DNA of 64,000 bases from Cryptomeria japonica. Its lineage: Eukaryota; Streptophyta; Pinopsida; Cupressales; Cupressaceae. Within the stretch, counting starts at the first letter, position 1. Every line of letters starts with the position of its first letter. The notes beneath the pieces were generated by a model, which saw only the letters and a program-made list of their open reading frames with translations, made no database searches and was not told where the DNA came from. The DNA is taken from the NCBI RefSeq assembly GCF_030272615.1, contig NC_081415.1:188794270-188858269 (forward strand), read 5' to 3'. The position numbers and the translations under genes are program-made. Positions 1 through 11,289 of the stretch are shown one piece after another.

Positions 1-178
1 ATCTCTTGTGTTATGGTGATTGTGCTTTTGTGGGTGAATGCCTTACTTCTTGTTTGGTTTGCATCTGTATTAACCTGTTTGTTAGTTAAATTGTTATACA
101 GGTTCACTGCTAGAGTGTTAAAGTGTTTGAGTTCAGTAATTATTGGTATACTAATTCACCCCCCCCTCTTAGTATTCA
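1..178 (+). repeat. 3' tail of an LTR running in from outside the window
   Basis: The stretch ends in an ATTCAC, poly-C, TCTTAGTATTCA tail. The same tail type (ATTCACCCCCCC-TCTC) closes the + strand LTRs near 8490, 15600 and 60440 in this window. From about 181 onward the sequence instead resembles the coding interior of element C, so a junction lies near 178. I infer the last ~178 bases of an LTR inserted into C. Its start, its TSD and whether it is a solo LTR cannot be seen. Confidence 0.5.
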
Positions 179-181
179 TAA

Positions 182-1698
182 ATAGGGTTTAGTACAACCG
201 GTGAAGCATTAACCCTAAGAACAATTTCATCATCTAAAGTCATTCGGTTAACCAGAAAATTTATGGTGAACATGGAAATAATTAAGAAGGACAAGAAACA
301 ATCCTTCAATTATGGCTTGCTTCTGGTATGTATATTTTTCTATGTGCAAAACTTTTTCCCTAGAAGGGTAAGGTAGTATGGTCTAAAGAGAAACCTATCA
401 TGGTTCAGATAGGTGAAATGTCTAGGGATCTAGGAGATAAGTTTGGTGAAACAATGTGGGGGTATTTTAAGGAATTCCAAATTAGGATGCACAAGAGGGA
501 AAGAATTCCAACTGAAATAGTACACAAATACAAAGACAACATTTGTTGTCTTGTAGACATAGATTGTTGTATCATTCAAGCAATTCAACCCAAAACCTTT
601 TGGGTTCCACCTATGGGCTATGACGTTGCAACAGATATTATTAAAATTCATGTCAATATGCTACTATCCAAACTAGTAGACTCAAAGGCTAAGAGATTTG
701 GAACCTGTGAGGAGGCAAGCTCCAAAATAAAACTAGAACTTCAGGTGCCAATTTTGAAAATAAAAGTGAGAAGAATTATTGATACTCTTGACAATAAATA
801 TGGAGGTGAAGCATCTGGTGCCATTACCTCCACTAGTGCTGGTGAGAAAACAAGAGTCACACCTACTAAAGATGAATAATTAACAGGTGGAAAGAAGAAA
901 GTATCAAAGACAAAACTCAAGGGGACTGTAGCAACCAAGCCTGCAACATACACAAAAGAAAAGGATTTAGGTACTAATGTATCTTCACCAAGTAAAGATA
1001 GACCAATAGGAGTGACTTATAACAGAAAGAAGAAGAGAAATTCAAAGCTCAAAAAGGATGGGAAAGGCGATGATATCACTAACACCCAATCAGATGTAGA
1101 AATTAAAGAGGTTAGAAGGAGTGGAAGAAACAAAGCTCCAACAATTGATGAATTAGTCCATGGGATCAAAGAGTTTATAGGTTTGGCTGGTGTTGGGAGA
1201 ACATATTCCCTCTTTAACGAAGAAGACAAGAGGAAAATTGAGGAAGCCCTGATCTAGAAGTTGCACAACTTTTTGTAGGAATCCTAGTGAATTATATGGC
1301 ATAATCCCATTAGATTTGCAAGATCAAATTGAAGGGAGATAGAAAACAGCTCTAGCTACTAAAAATGAACTCATAATAAAAGCACTCATGGAAGTGCAAC
1401 ATGACCTAGACCTCGATCAAGCTTCACTAGTGTCTGAAGCATGCATTCAACATTTCAAAATAAGGAATAGCACTGGGAGAGTGGCAGTAGGTGAACTTGG
1501 AGCATTACACGCTGAAGGTGTTGCCTTGTCGACGAAAATTGTGGATTAGCAAAAGGAAGCTAAAAAAGAAATAGAAAAGGAAACAAAATAGGACCGAGGT
1601 ACAACTTCCCTTGACAAAGGAAAAGCTAAAGAAAAAGACTCCACTAAAGACTTTGATACTTTCATAGTTGAGGACATCATTAGAAATATTGTGCCTAA
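182..1698 (+). pseudogene. Element C ORF2, middle part (decayed; homologue of element H ORF2)
   Basis: I do not recognise this protein family. The frame around 250-360 includes the residues IIKKDKKQSFNYGLLLVC, which match IKKDKKGTFRFGNLLVC in element H. From about 375 the frame shifts by one, and it then runs to 1257 with one TAA at 877-879. It includes VHKYKDNICC, which matches VDKYKDNICF in H, and a conserved W-V-x(2)-x-G-Y segment near 600-620. A lysine-rich basic stretch follows at about 1012-1075, then a charged segment like the one that follows the basic stretch in H. Frameshifts and stops resume after 1257. Element A interrupts the gene at 1699 and it resumes at 17323. No reverse transcriptase, integrase or zinc knuckle is visible. 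It is clearly dead in this copy. Confidence 0.65.
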
Positions 1699-3078
1699 TG
1701 AATAATGATGAACAAAAAATACCCTAACTGGTACTGAGAGGGGAGGGTGAATCAATATAGATAAAATTTTTCTCAACAACTTATCTAGTTAAAATAATAC
1801 CAACTGGTTATCACAATTACTAAACTTAACCATGGAAAAACTGGTTAAACATAGTAAGACACCAAACACTATAAACTGATAAGTCTGAACACTTCAAATA
1901 TGATCAATACTCGATACCAACTTCACTCATAAGCATATGCATGTGGTATACTAGTATTACCATAACCTATTAATTCTGCATGCATAATCTCTCAACCAAA
2001 TAATTCATAACCATCACATGAAGAATGCATAACACATAACACACAAATTTTTCACGTAGAAACCCAAATGGGAAAAACCATGGTGGGGATGAATACCCAC
2101 AAGCTTGTTTTTTAACTCTTTTGAAGCTCTCCCTATTAGGAGCCTAGTCTGGTTAAAGACTTTACAATAAGGTTTTGTTAGGAATCGGTCCTATTAGAGA
2201 TCACTCGGTTAAGGGATAGCTATATACCCTATTAAAATTTGAAACCCTATTAAAGGTTACCTCGCTAGAGAATTTGAAGAAATCAATGATCTTGAGTCAC
2301 CTAGTTACAGGTTTTACAATAAGCATGTTAAAGCTACCCAGTAAAGGGATTTTCCAACTATTGAAATGATTAGAAGACAATAGGTAAAACTCTGATCTAA
2401 TAACAACACTACATGCCAAGGCAAATCCTTTTCATATCCTCTACTCTGCAATCACACTCTACAGTTTTCCTCTTACTGGTCTGGCAAGTATCTCATCACT
2501 CGGATACACATACACAATATTTGCCAACAAATTTTCAATAATAAACATCATCGAGCTTATAAGAAATAGTTAGGTTGGTAGCATAAACCCTAATCCTTGA
2601 GCATCTTAGGTTTAAAACATAGGCATTGCATAGAGCATTACAATTTCGAATAGATCACAAGACAATATGCATCATTCATTCATCACTGAACATGGGAATC
2701 GGTAACCCATCATGCTCTCTTCTCATACCACTAAGAAGAATGATCATTCTCGAGGTAGACTTCTAATGTGCCCAATCTTCTCATGCAAGATCCTCAAGAA
2801 AATACTTCATGTGTACAAAGCTGACGTGGCACCTTGATCTCATTCACATCTCTTAGCTAAGTCATCACAAAGTATCATCGATTGCATCGTACATGCTGGA
2901 TCGCCAAACCAATAACCCTAGAGCTGAGACTATAAACCGGTAATCACACTTAACACCGGTTCAATGCATCTCCTTATACCTCTTCATATTGGTTCACTTG
3001 AACTTATTGACATCAATGACAACATACATTATCATCATATCAACATGTTGGTTCATCATATGCCAAGGATATCCAACA
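1699..3078 (-). repeat. Element A 3' LTR
   Basis: This LTR begins TGAATAATG and ends ATCCAACA on the + strand. It aligns along its whole length with 15934-17322, including the CCCTCTCAGTACC-type tail in reverse complement and the 'GGAAAAACCATGGTGGGG' region typical of Copia LTR 3' parts. The polypurine tract of element A follows directly at 3079. Confidence 0.88.
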
Positions 3079-3092
3079 ATCTCCCCCTTTGG
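3079..3092 (-). other. Element A polypurine tract
   Basis: On the - strand this reads CCAAAGGGGGAGAT and lies directly against the 3' LTR. It is the second-strand primer site and fixes the element's orientation. Confidence 0.8.
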
Positions 3093-3312
3093 TATTGATG
3101 GCAATACTCAGTGTCAGTCTAGCATTAAAATTATAATAGACCAGTGTATATGCATCATCAGATATCTTATCCCCCTTTGACAACACTGCCAAAGTGGAGG
3201 CATAAGCTTCCAAAATCTATTATGCTACTCCCCCTAAGGAGTAGCATCTTTCAACACATCAATCCTGAAATATTTGTCACTGTAGTACTTGACTGATGTG
3301 AAGCACACATCT

Positions 3313-4797
3313 TTAGTTGACATCATGGAGGGGTAGAACCCCTAATTCACCTCTCAAATAGGTAAATGTAGTCTTCGGTAAGGGCTTAGTGAATATATTT
3401 GCTAGCTGCTCCTTACTAGAAACATGTTGGAGTACAACCTCCTTATTCTGAACTTTCTCTCTCAAGAAGTGATATTGAAGCTCAATGTGCTTAGTTCTAG
3501 CATGCAATACCGGATTCTTGGAAATGTTTATTGCACTTGTATTATCACAAAATATGTTCACCAGTTCAGATACAAGTACCTTGAAACCTTCCAATACATG
3601 CTTCATCCAAATTGCTTGAGTACAGTTCATAAATGCTTCCACATATTCTACTTCAGCTGTAGATTGAGAAGTACAGCTCTACTTCTTACTTGTCCATGAT
3701 ACTAATCTTCCATCGAGAAAGAATGCTCCATCAGTTGTGCTCTTCCGATCGTCCACATTACCTACCCAATTAGCATCGGTATATACCTTGAGATTATAGT
3801 CACCATTATATGGATACCACAATCCATAATCAACTGTTCCTTTCAGATATCTAAGAATTATTTTGGCAACTACCAAGTGGGATTCTCTTGGACATTTTTG
3901 AAAATGAGCTACTATGCCCACTGCATGAGCAATATCTCATCTATTGTGCACCACATAGTGCAGCTTACTGATCATTGACCGGTACTCCTTTTCATTCACC
4001 AGTGCTAAATCATCTTCCTTAGTCAGTTTACAGCCAGTCACCATTGGTGTACTAACCGGTTTTCTTTCCTCCATGCCAAAAGTCTTCAATACCTCTTTGA
4101 CATACTTGGACTGGGTAATAAAGATACCTTCTTTCATTTGCTGAATTTGTAAACCAATGAAGAACTTTATCTCTCCTATTAAAGATATCTCAAACTCTTT
4201 CTTCATTTCATCTACAAACACATGACTCATTTTATCGTTTCCTCCAAAGATTATGTCATCCACAAACACTTCACAGATTAGAATCTGATCATCTTCTGAT
4301 TTCAAGTAGATTTTTCTATATTCACTTGTTCTCTGAAATCCAATCTTCACAAGATGAGAGTGTAGTCTTTCATACCATTCCCTAAAAGCTTGTTTTAATC
4401 CGTACAGGGCTTTGTGTACTTTGCACACCATGTCACTATCTTCTGATAAGGCAAACCATTCTGGTTTCTCTATATACACTTCCTCTTCTAGGATACCATT
4501 CAGAAAAGAAGACTTCACATCAATCAGATAAACCTTAAATCCCTTAAATGATGCAAATGCAAGTAGCATTCGAACACCTTCTAGTCTAGCCACAGGAGAA
4601 AAAGTTTCTCCATAGTCTTCTCCCTCCTTCTGAGCATATCCCTTGCATACAAGCCTAGCCTTGTTCATTACAACTATGCCTTCTTCATTCAGCTTATTCC
4701 TGAAGACCCATTTGGTACCTATGACATTTTTATGTTCTAGTCTAGGCACCAAAGACCATGTTGCATTCTTTTCTATCTGGTCTAGCTCTTCTTCCAT
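3313..4797 (-). pseudogene. pol: Element A reverse transcriptase and RNase H (broken)
   Basis: The - strand frame from 4797 to 3937 holds the Copia reverse transcriptase: TKWVFRNKLNEEG, ARLVCKGYAQKEG, a DVKSSFLNG motif (first catalytic Asp), and FVDDIIFGGND (catalytic DD pair). A stop separates it from the next block (3921-3679), which carries the RNase H motif VYTDANWVGN. A further TAG breaks a SKK-Q-type position near 3680. The last block (3642-3313) has the typical Copia C-terminal signature FCDNTSAINISKNP, HIELQYHFLRE and IFTKPLP. It ends in a normal stop at 3313, leaving about 230 bp to the LTR. The RNase H DANW would be DADW in an active relative. The gene is dead but the domains are intact enough for classification. 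Confidence 0.9.
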
Positions 4798-4970
4798 TGC
4801 TTTAATCCAATCTTCATCTATAAGAGCTTCTCTAGAAGTCTTGGGTTCAATTCAAAAATCATGCAAGAGTTCTCCTTCACTTTTCTTTTAGTGAGTATCC
4901 CTGCATCTTTATCTCCTGTGATTTTCTTTGGATCATGATGCAGCTTCACATATCGGGGAATGACTCTAGC

Positions 4971-5981
4971 CTAATCTGCTAGCTTTTCTTCTTCTCTTAC
5001 TATAGCTTCTACCGGTATAGGAACACTTAGATCTTTACAAGTTTCTTTCTCAACCGGTTCCCAGAAGGCTATACCCCGTTCATCTTCCACTTCTTCACTG
5101 CATGTTTCCTCACGTTCCTCAAGGGATTCATCAACCCTGACATTGATGCTTTCAACAATTTTCTGAGTTATTTTGTTGTAGCACTTGAGAGCTTTGCTCT
5201 TAGTGGAATATCCCAGAAATATTCCTTCATCACATTTTGCATCACATTTGCTTAAATGCTCACCTCTCTTGATATAGAACTTACTACCAAACACTTTAAA
5301 GTAACTCACAGTGGGAGTTTTCCTAGTTCAATACTCATAAGGGGTTTTATCTTTGCCTTTCTTGATGAGTACCTGGCTCATAGTGTAGACTGCAGTGCTC
5401 ACCGCTTCTCTCCAAAAAGTGTGAGCAACCTTTCCTTGGATCAACATTGTTCTAGCCACTTCAACTATAGTCTATTTATTTCTTTCTGCTATGCCATTAT
5501 GTTGTGGTGTCCTAGGGGCAGACAACTGCCTCTTGATACTATTATCTTCACAGTACTTATTGAATTCATCAGAAGTAAATTCTTCTCCTTGATCATTTCT
5601 CAGGCATTTTATCTTTTTACCACTTTCTTTCTCTACTAATTCTCTGAAAGCTTTGAACTTTCCAAATGCTTCATACTTATCTTTCAAGAATGTGACCCGC
5701 ATCATTCTTGAGCAGTCATCAGTAAGAATCATAAAATACCTATCTCCCTAAATACTTCTAGTTTTCATAGGACCACATAAATTAGTATGCACAAGATCAA
5801 GTAAGTTTTTTGTTGAGAAAGACTTACCTTTAAAAGTTAAGGAAGACATCTTCCCAAGTTGACATTCTCTGCACAAAGAATTCTTAGGTTTGTTCAGCAA
5901 ATGTAATCCTCTTACTGCCTTCATCTTACTAGTTACCTTTGGTCTACTTATCGGTGGCAATAAGTTCACCACTCTTCCCAA
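4971..5981 (-). pseudogene. pol: Element A integrase (broken)
   Basis: Read on the - strand, 5981-5748 carries the pre-integrase zinc-binding region (CRECQLGKM) and the integrase start LVHTNLCGPM. The expected HTDLCG has Asp replaced by Asn, so the first catalytic acidic residue appears lost. Block 5732-5472 carries NDQGEEFTSDEF (second catalytic Asp) and TPQHNGIAERNK (catalytic Glu). A further block, 5309-4971, has SYFKVFGSKFYIK and GIFLGYSTKSKALKCYN, the integrase C-terminal region before reverse transcriptase. Stops separate the blocks. The region is a normal Copia integrase apart from this decay. Confidence 0.85.
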
Positions 5982-6108
5982 TTATACTGCAGACTCCACC
6001 TTTGAATTCCAGAACTAGTCCTTTGTCATTCAACTGAGCAACATTGAACAGGCTATTCTTAAGACCTTCTACCTAGTAGACATCATTTGCACTGCTCTTT
6101 CCATTTAG

Positions 6109-7077
6109 TTAGATGGAACCTTTACCTTTCACCAAGCATGTTGCATCGTTGCCAAATCTAGCAACACCTCCATCATATTCCTCCAGAGACAGAAACTTTC
6201 TCTGGTCGCTAGTCATGTGTTGAGAACACCCACTATCTATAATCCACTCATTGGATTTGTCAATGCGAGAGACAAGAGCTTTCTTATCAGACACTTCTTC
6301 CTTTACTGCTACAAACACTATGTCTTCATTTTCTTCATCCTCTAATTCTTCATTAGTGACACCTTCATCCACAACAACTAGACAATTTCTTCTATTTCCA
6401 CCTTTATACTTTCTGAACCTCTCTGGTTTATCCTTATTGTCATTGTTAGGACAGTTAATAGCTATATGTCTTATCTTGTTGCAGGAAAAGCATTTGAAAG
6501 GAAGTTTACCTCTATACTTTCTAGTTCCCTTCGGAAGTCTTTTAGCAAGAATAGTTTCGAACTACATCAGAATCTCTTCATCATCCATATCTTTGCATCT
6601 TCTGGATTCATAACTGGTACTAGTTTCTTTTCCTTTTTTGTATGGAGCAGTAGATGCTTTAAAGGCTAACTCAGTCTTCTGAACAGTGCCATCATAGCTA
6701 TTCAACTCATATGTAGTTAACTTTGCAATAATAGAATCTAACGATACCTTGGTTTTATCAATAGACCTCACTTCCTAGATAGTAGCAACTCTGATTGCAT
6801 AGATTGGTAATAATGATCTAAGGACTTTACTAACAACAGTGGTATCATCAATAGTTCCACCAGTGCTTTTGATATCTCCAACCACAGTCTTAATCCTAAT
6901 GCCATACTGTTGAATGGTCTCACCTTCAAAGATCCTCATATCCTTAAATTTACCTCTAAGGCTTTCTTCCTTAGCTTTCTTTACATGCTCATCACCACCA
7001 TATATTTTTTCTAGTGCATCCCATACCTCCTTAGGTGTGTCCTTGTCTTGAACATGAATAAACTCAATATCTAATAG
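6109..7077 (-). pseudogene. gag: Element A gag C-terminal part, zinc knuckle and protease (broken)
   Basis: On the - strand the gag helical region runs from 7077: WDALEKIYGGDEHVKKAKEE, then an SLRGKF segment and a SLLPIYAIR segment. This is the UBN2-type Copia gag. A stop lies near 6775, followed by the frame 6771-6562. A CX2CX4HX4C knuckle (CFSCNKIRHIAINC) is at 6451-6492, with Arg in place of the usual Gly. The protease active site WIIDSGCSQHM lies near 6210-6245, followed by RFGNDATC. The gag N-terminus is separated from this part by the nested element B and continues at 15664-15862. Confidence 0.87.
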
Positions 7078-7082
7078 GCTAC

Positions 7083-8550
7083 TGTTGGCATTTCAATAAG
7101 GATATTAAGAAGGTTGTTGATGATTATGGATATAACTGATTAAGGATGTTTACTATCTTAACAATATTATTTTGTCATTGATGTCAAGAAATTGATTTTC
7201 TAATTTAGTATGATGTTGCCATATCTTAAGAAGTATGTTTTGAAGAGAATTAAGATGTCAATAAAAGACATAGAAAGAATGTGATGAGTAAGGGGAGGAA
7301 TAAGTTATTCAATGGCAAACTATTACCGAGTTAGACAATGATGAGATCATGATGTTTAGATTGTTTTGATATCCTACATATGCTATTGTTTGTAATTATA
7401 ATACTATAATATGTTACCGAACAAAGAACCTAGTCGATAAACCCTAAGGTTATCGCTATCGGTTAATGAAGGTAGAATGTCTACCTAGTGAAGTTTAGTA
7501 TTTACCAAGTTGCAACTGAGTAATAACAGAATGCATTGGATGAATACATGCATTATTTAATGAAGGAAGCTGATGAGCTGGATATGATTAAATGATTGAT
7601 ACAACGTGTATGAATTTTGTTAACGATCTATGGCAATGGAAGATCGGTAGGAAGATCTATAGCTCATATTAAACCACAATACCCTAGCACAAGTTCCAAG
7701 AAATGTATGCAAGTTCCAAGGTGAGGTAAAACATTTTCAGATCGAAGGATACATTAAACCTAGTCAAGTCTGGAGATCTGATGCCTAAGATTGATCATGG
7801 GAAATGTGATCAAGGAGATTAAGCGGTTAGAAAATTGTTTATAAATAAGGAACTACTGATAAACACTGTATGCAGGCAAGTGTAAGCACATGGATGCTAC
7901 ATAGTATTTATCGAGTACAAAAGCTTGAAGACCTGTTTGAATAACAGAGGAAGGAGCTCAGCATAGGGACAAGATAAGTCCTATGACTAGATTGTATTGA
8001 GAAAATAAGAATCTGCTTTAGCATTTTAGATGCAAAGTTGTAGACATACTCATTACTGTTGTTTATTTGTAAGTGACAGAAAACCTCTTAACCGAGTAGA
8101 CTTAACAATCTTATTTGTAAATCCTCTAGCAAGGTGACATTCTGATTGAGTGTTTGAAGCCCTTTGACAAGGTCACTTCTAACAAAGTGAAGATCCTAAC
8201 AAATATGAGGGAAATCCCTTAACCGGGTCACATCTAGCAATGTGTTTGTAATCTTTAACAAGATTTTCTTTTAACCGAGCATACTCTAGAAGAGTATATT
8301 TCTTAGTGGGTCTAAAATCCCACAGTGGTTTTTCCCTATTTGGGTTTCCATGTTAAATCTAGTGTTGAATGTGTTGTGATGTTATCTATTTATGAGTTTG
8401 CATGTTTTACAGTTTTGGTTACATATATCTGTTAAAGCTACCAAGGTTGAATCTGTTGATTTCATGGAAGTTTAAGTTTGTATGATTCACCCCCCCCTCT
8501 CATCTTGTTAGCTTGGCATCTATAATTAACAATTAGTATTAGAACTATCA
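7083..8550 (+). repeat. Element B 5' LTR
   Basis: This 1468-bp LTR begins TG and ends TATCA and matches 14169-15658 throughout. Near its end it has the Copia-type segment of short 'ACCGAGT/AAATCCC' repeats, the GTGGTTTTTCCC region and a poly-C tract (ATTCACCCCCCCCTCTC). It lacks a ~23-bp tandem duplication present near 14530 in the 3' LTR. Confidence 0.93.
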
Positions 8551-8552
8551 AT

Positions 8553-8564
8553 TGGTATTAGAGC
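8553..8564 (+). other. Element B primer-binding site (tRNA-Met type)
   Basis: TGGTATTAGAGC lies two bases after the 5' LTR. It differs from the usual plant initiator-tRNA-Met site TGGTATCAGAGC by one C-to-T transition. Confidence 0.85.
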
Positions 8565-8614
8565 ATTGGACTTCGGAAGAAAAGTTTAAAGGTACTTGAG
8601 GCAAAGATCCAAAG

Positions 8615-9967
8615 ATGTATAAGAGGGATGCACCGAAGCTGAACAAGTCTAGTTTCTCTACATGGTAGAAAAGGATGAAGCCGCACCTATCAGGAATTGG
8701 AGAATATAATGTATATTATCTGGAGAATGATTTCATTACACCTAGCACCTATCCATTGAAAATGGAAGAGATAAAGGCAAAGCAAGAACATATTCAAGCA
8801 ATGATTGAAATAACATCTGCATTGACCGGCTTAGAGTTTAATGATCTAGAAGGCTGCAATGATGCCAAGGCAATGTGGGACAATCTCATATCTATGTATG
8901 GTGGTGATGAACATGTTCAAAGAGAAAAAGTGGATAGTCTAAGAGGACAACTTGAATCTATGAGGATGAATGAAGGTGAGAACATAACCTAGTATAGTAG
9001 AAGACTAAAAGAAATTGTCAATCAAATCAAAGGAGCAGGTGGAACTATTGAAGAAAAGGATATAACAAGTAAGTTGTTAAGAACCCTTCTACCAGCTTAT
9101 GCAATCCGAGTCTGTGCAATCAATGAATTGAGGTCTGTACCCAATATGTCAGTTTCTTTAGATGCTACTATCGGTAAGCTACATGCATTTGAATTAAGTA
9201 ATTTTGATAACAGTGGGTCTTCGGTAAATAAAGTAGAATCTGCTTTCAGTTATTTTCATATTGGTGAATCTGATGATTACAATGATAGAATGAGTAAGTA
9301 CACTAAAGGGGATCACAGTGGAGCAAGTGAAAGATTTCGCAAGAACATGGAAAAAGTGCACAAACTGTATGAGGAAATAAAGAAGCATGAAGAGTTTGAA
9401 GCACTATTAGCCTAAAGGTTACCGAGAGGCAAAGGTAAGTATAAAAGAAAACTACCTTTGAAATGTTTCAATTGTGATAAGATAGGACATATGACTTCTA
9501 ACTGTCCTGACAAAGAATCTAGTGAAAAGAGAGATTACCGAGATGACAGACAGAAAGATAATCATTACAGAGGACATCGAGACTTTAGAAGAAGAGATAA
9601 AAAGACATGCCTAATAGCTGATGAGGAATCGAATGATGATAAATCAAATGAAACTGATACAGAGAAAGTTGTTTATGTGGCTATCAAAGATGGATCAGAT
9701 GAAGAAAGGTATGAAGAAAAAGCTTTAATATCTCACATAAATACTAATGATTCTTGGATTATAGATAGTGGATGCTCACATCACATGATAGGTGATAAAC
9801 ACAAGTTTGTTATATTAGAAGACTATGATGGAGGCTATGTAAGATTTGGTAATGATGCACCATGTCCAGTAAGAGGTAAAGGATCCATAACACTTCTTGA
9901 CAATGCTAAATGTAATGATGTCTATTGGGTTGAAGGTTTGGAATACAATTTGTTGAGTGTAGCATAG
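8615..9967 (+). pseudogene. gag: Element B gag and protease (broken)
   Basis: The frame starts with the ATG at 8615 and keeps one phase to about 10366. In-frame stops are TAG 8666-8668 (where relatives have Trp), TAG 8990-8992 (a Gln position), TAA 9413-9415 and TAG 9965-9967 (a Gln position). The gag helices include AMWDNLISMYGGDEHVQREK, then SLRGQLESM. A CX2CX4HX4C knuckle, CFNCDKIGHMTSNC, is at 9461-9502. The retropepsin motif WIIDSGCSHHM starts at 9755, with the catalytic Asp codon at 9764. The CAG-to-TAG and TGG-to-TAG changes fit transitions at methylated CHG sites. The product would be the capsid-forming Gag plus the aspartic protease of a cytoplasmic virus-like particle. Confidence 0.9.
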
Positions 9968-11289
9968 CTAAACAATATAGGATACCGAATAGAGTTTCAG
10001 AAAGGAATTGTCAAAGTTCATGACAAGCATGGAAAGTTAGCAGCTACTAGGACACAAACAAAAGGTAACACATTTCACCTTGACTCAACTCGGAATAAGT
10101 GTCTATATGCAAAGATAGATGATACCTGGTTATGGCATAAAAGGTTTTGTCATGTAAATTTTGATAATCTGATCAAAATAAGTAAGAAGCATTGAGTAAG
10201 AGGTCTACCGAGTCTTGAGAAACCTAAGAATGCTATGTGCCGAGGATGCCAAATGGGTAAGATGACAAGATCAAGCTTTACAAGTAAGTCCTACACTTCT
10301 AAGGGAATTTTAGAGCTTGTGCATACTGATCTTTGTGGTCTTATGAAAGTTCAGAGCTATTATGGTGAAAGTATTTCATATTATTTGTGGATGATTATTC
10401 AAGGATGATGTCAGTTATGTTTTTAAAAGAAAAATCAGAAGCTTTTCAAATGTTTAAATGGTACAAGGCAAGAGTTGAAAATGAAACAGGAGGACAACTG
10501 AAGTTTCTTAGATCTGATAGAGGAGGAGAGTTCACTTCTGATGAGTTCAACTTATTCTGCAATGATCATGGTATAAAAAGACAAGTCTCTGCACCAATAA
10601 CTCCACAACAAAATGGAATTGCTGAGAGAAGAAACAGATCTATTGTGGATTGTGCCAGAACCCTAATGATTGAAAAGAAAGTACCACAAAAATTTTGGAG
10701 AGAAGCAATAAGCATAGCAGTTTACACCCTGAACCAAGTACAACTGAAGAAAGGAAATTTGAAGACACCATATGAAATTTGGTATGACAAGAAACCTAAT
10801 GTAAGTTATTTTAAAATCTTTGGAAGTAGATGCTATTTTCACAAAGATGATAGAAATGGAAAGTTTGATCAGAAAAGTGAAGAAGGAACATTTCTAGGTT
10901 ATTCTTCTAGAAGCAAAACATTTAAATGTCTGATCAAATCATCTAACAAAATAGTAGAAAGTGCAAATGTGAAAATTGATGAATTTGCAGAAAGAAATGA
11001 TGAAGGAAATTCCAAGGAACCAGAAGATTATGATGAATTTGTCTATGTTCAACCGACAAGTCCTACCGAGAGAATTACTGAAGAAAATAAAGAGGATATC
11101 CAGTTACCGAGTGATGAAGAAGATCATACAAAGCCTACCAAGCCTGTATTAGCCAAGTATGTCAGAAGGAATCATGCATCAAGTCAAATTATAGGAGATA
11201 ATGATGATCCAGTGATGACAAGGAACAAACTGAGACAGAACACATGTCTGATATCTGAATTTGAACCAAAGATAGTGAAAGAGGCATTT
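9968..11289 (+). pseudogene. pol: Element B integrase (frameshifted)
   Basis: The pre-integrase zinc region WLWHKRFCHVNFDNLIKISK starts at 10127 and is cut by TGA 10193-10195; CRGCQMGKM follows. The integrase core starts LELVHTDLCGLMK (first catalytic Asp). A one-base deletion near 10366, just before the DDYSRMM segment, moves the frame. The following frame opens at 10387 and carries SDRGGEFTSDEF (second Asp) and TPQQNGIAERRNRS (catalytic Glu). SYFKIFGSRCYFHK and GTFLGYSSRSKTFKC complete the C-terminal region. All three acidic residues are present, so loss of function comes from the frameshift and stops. Confidence 0.88.
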
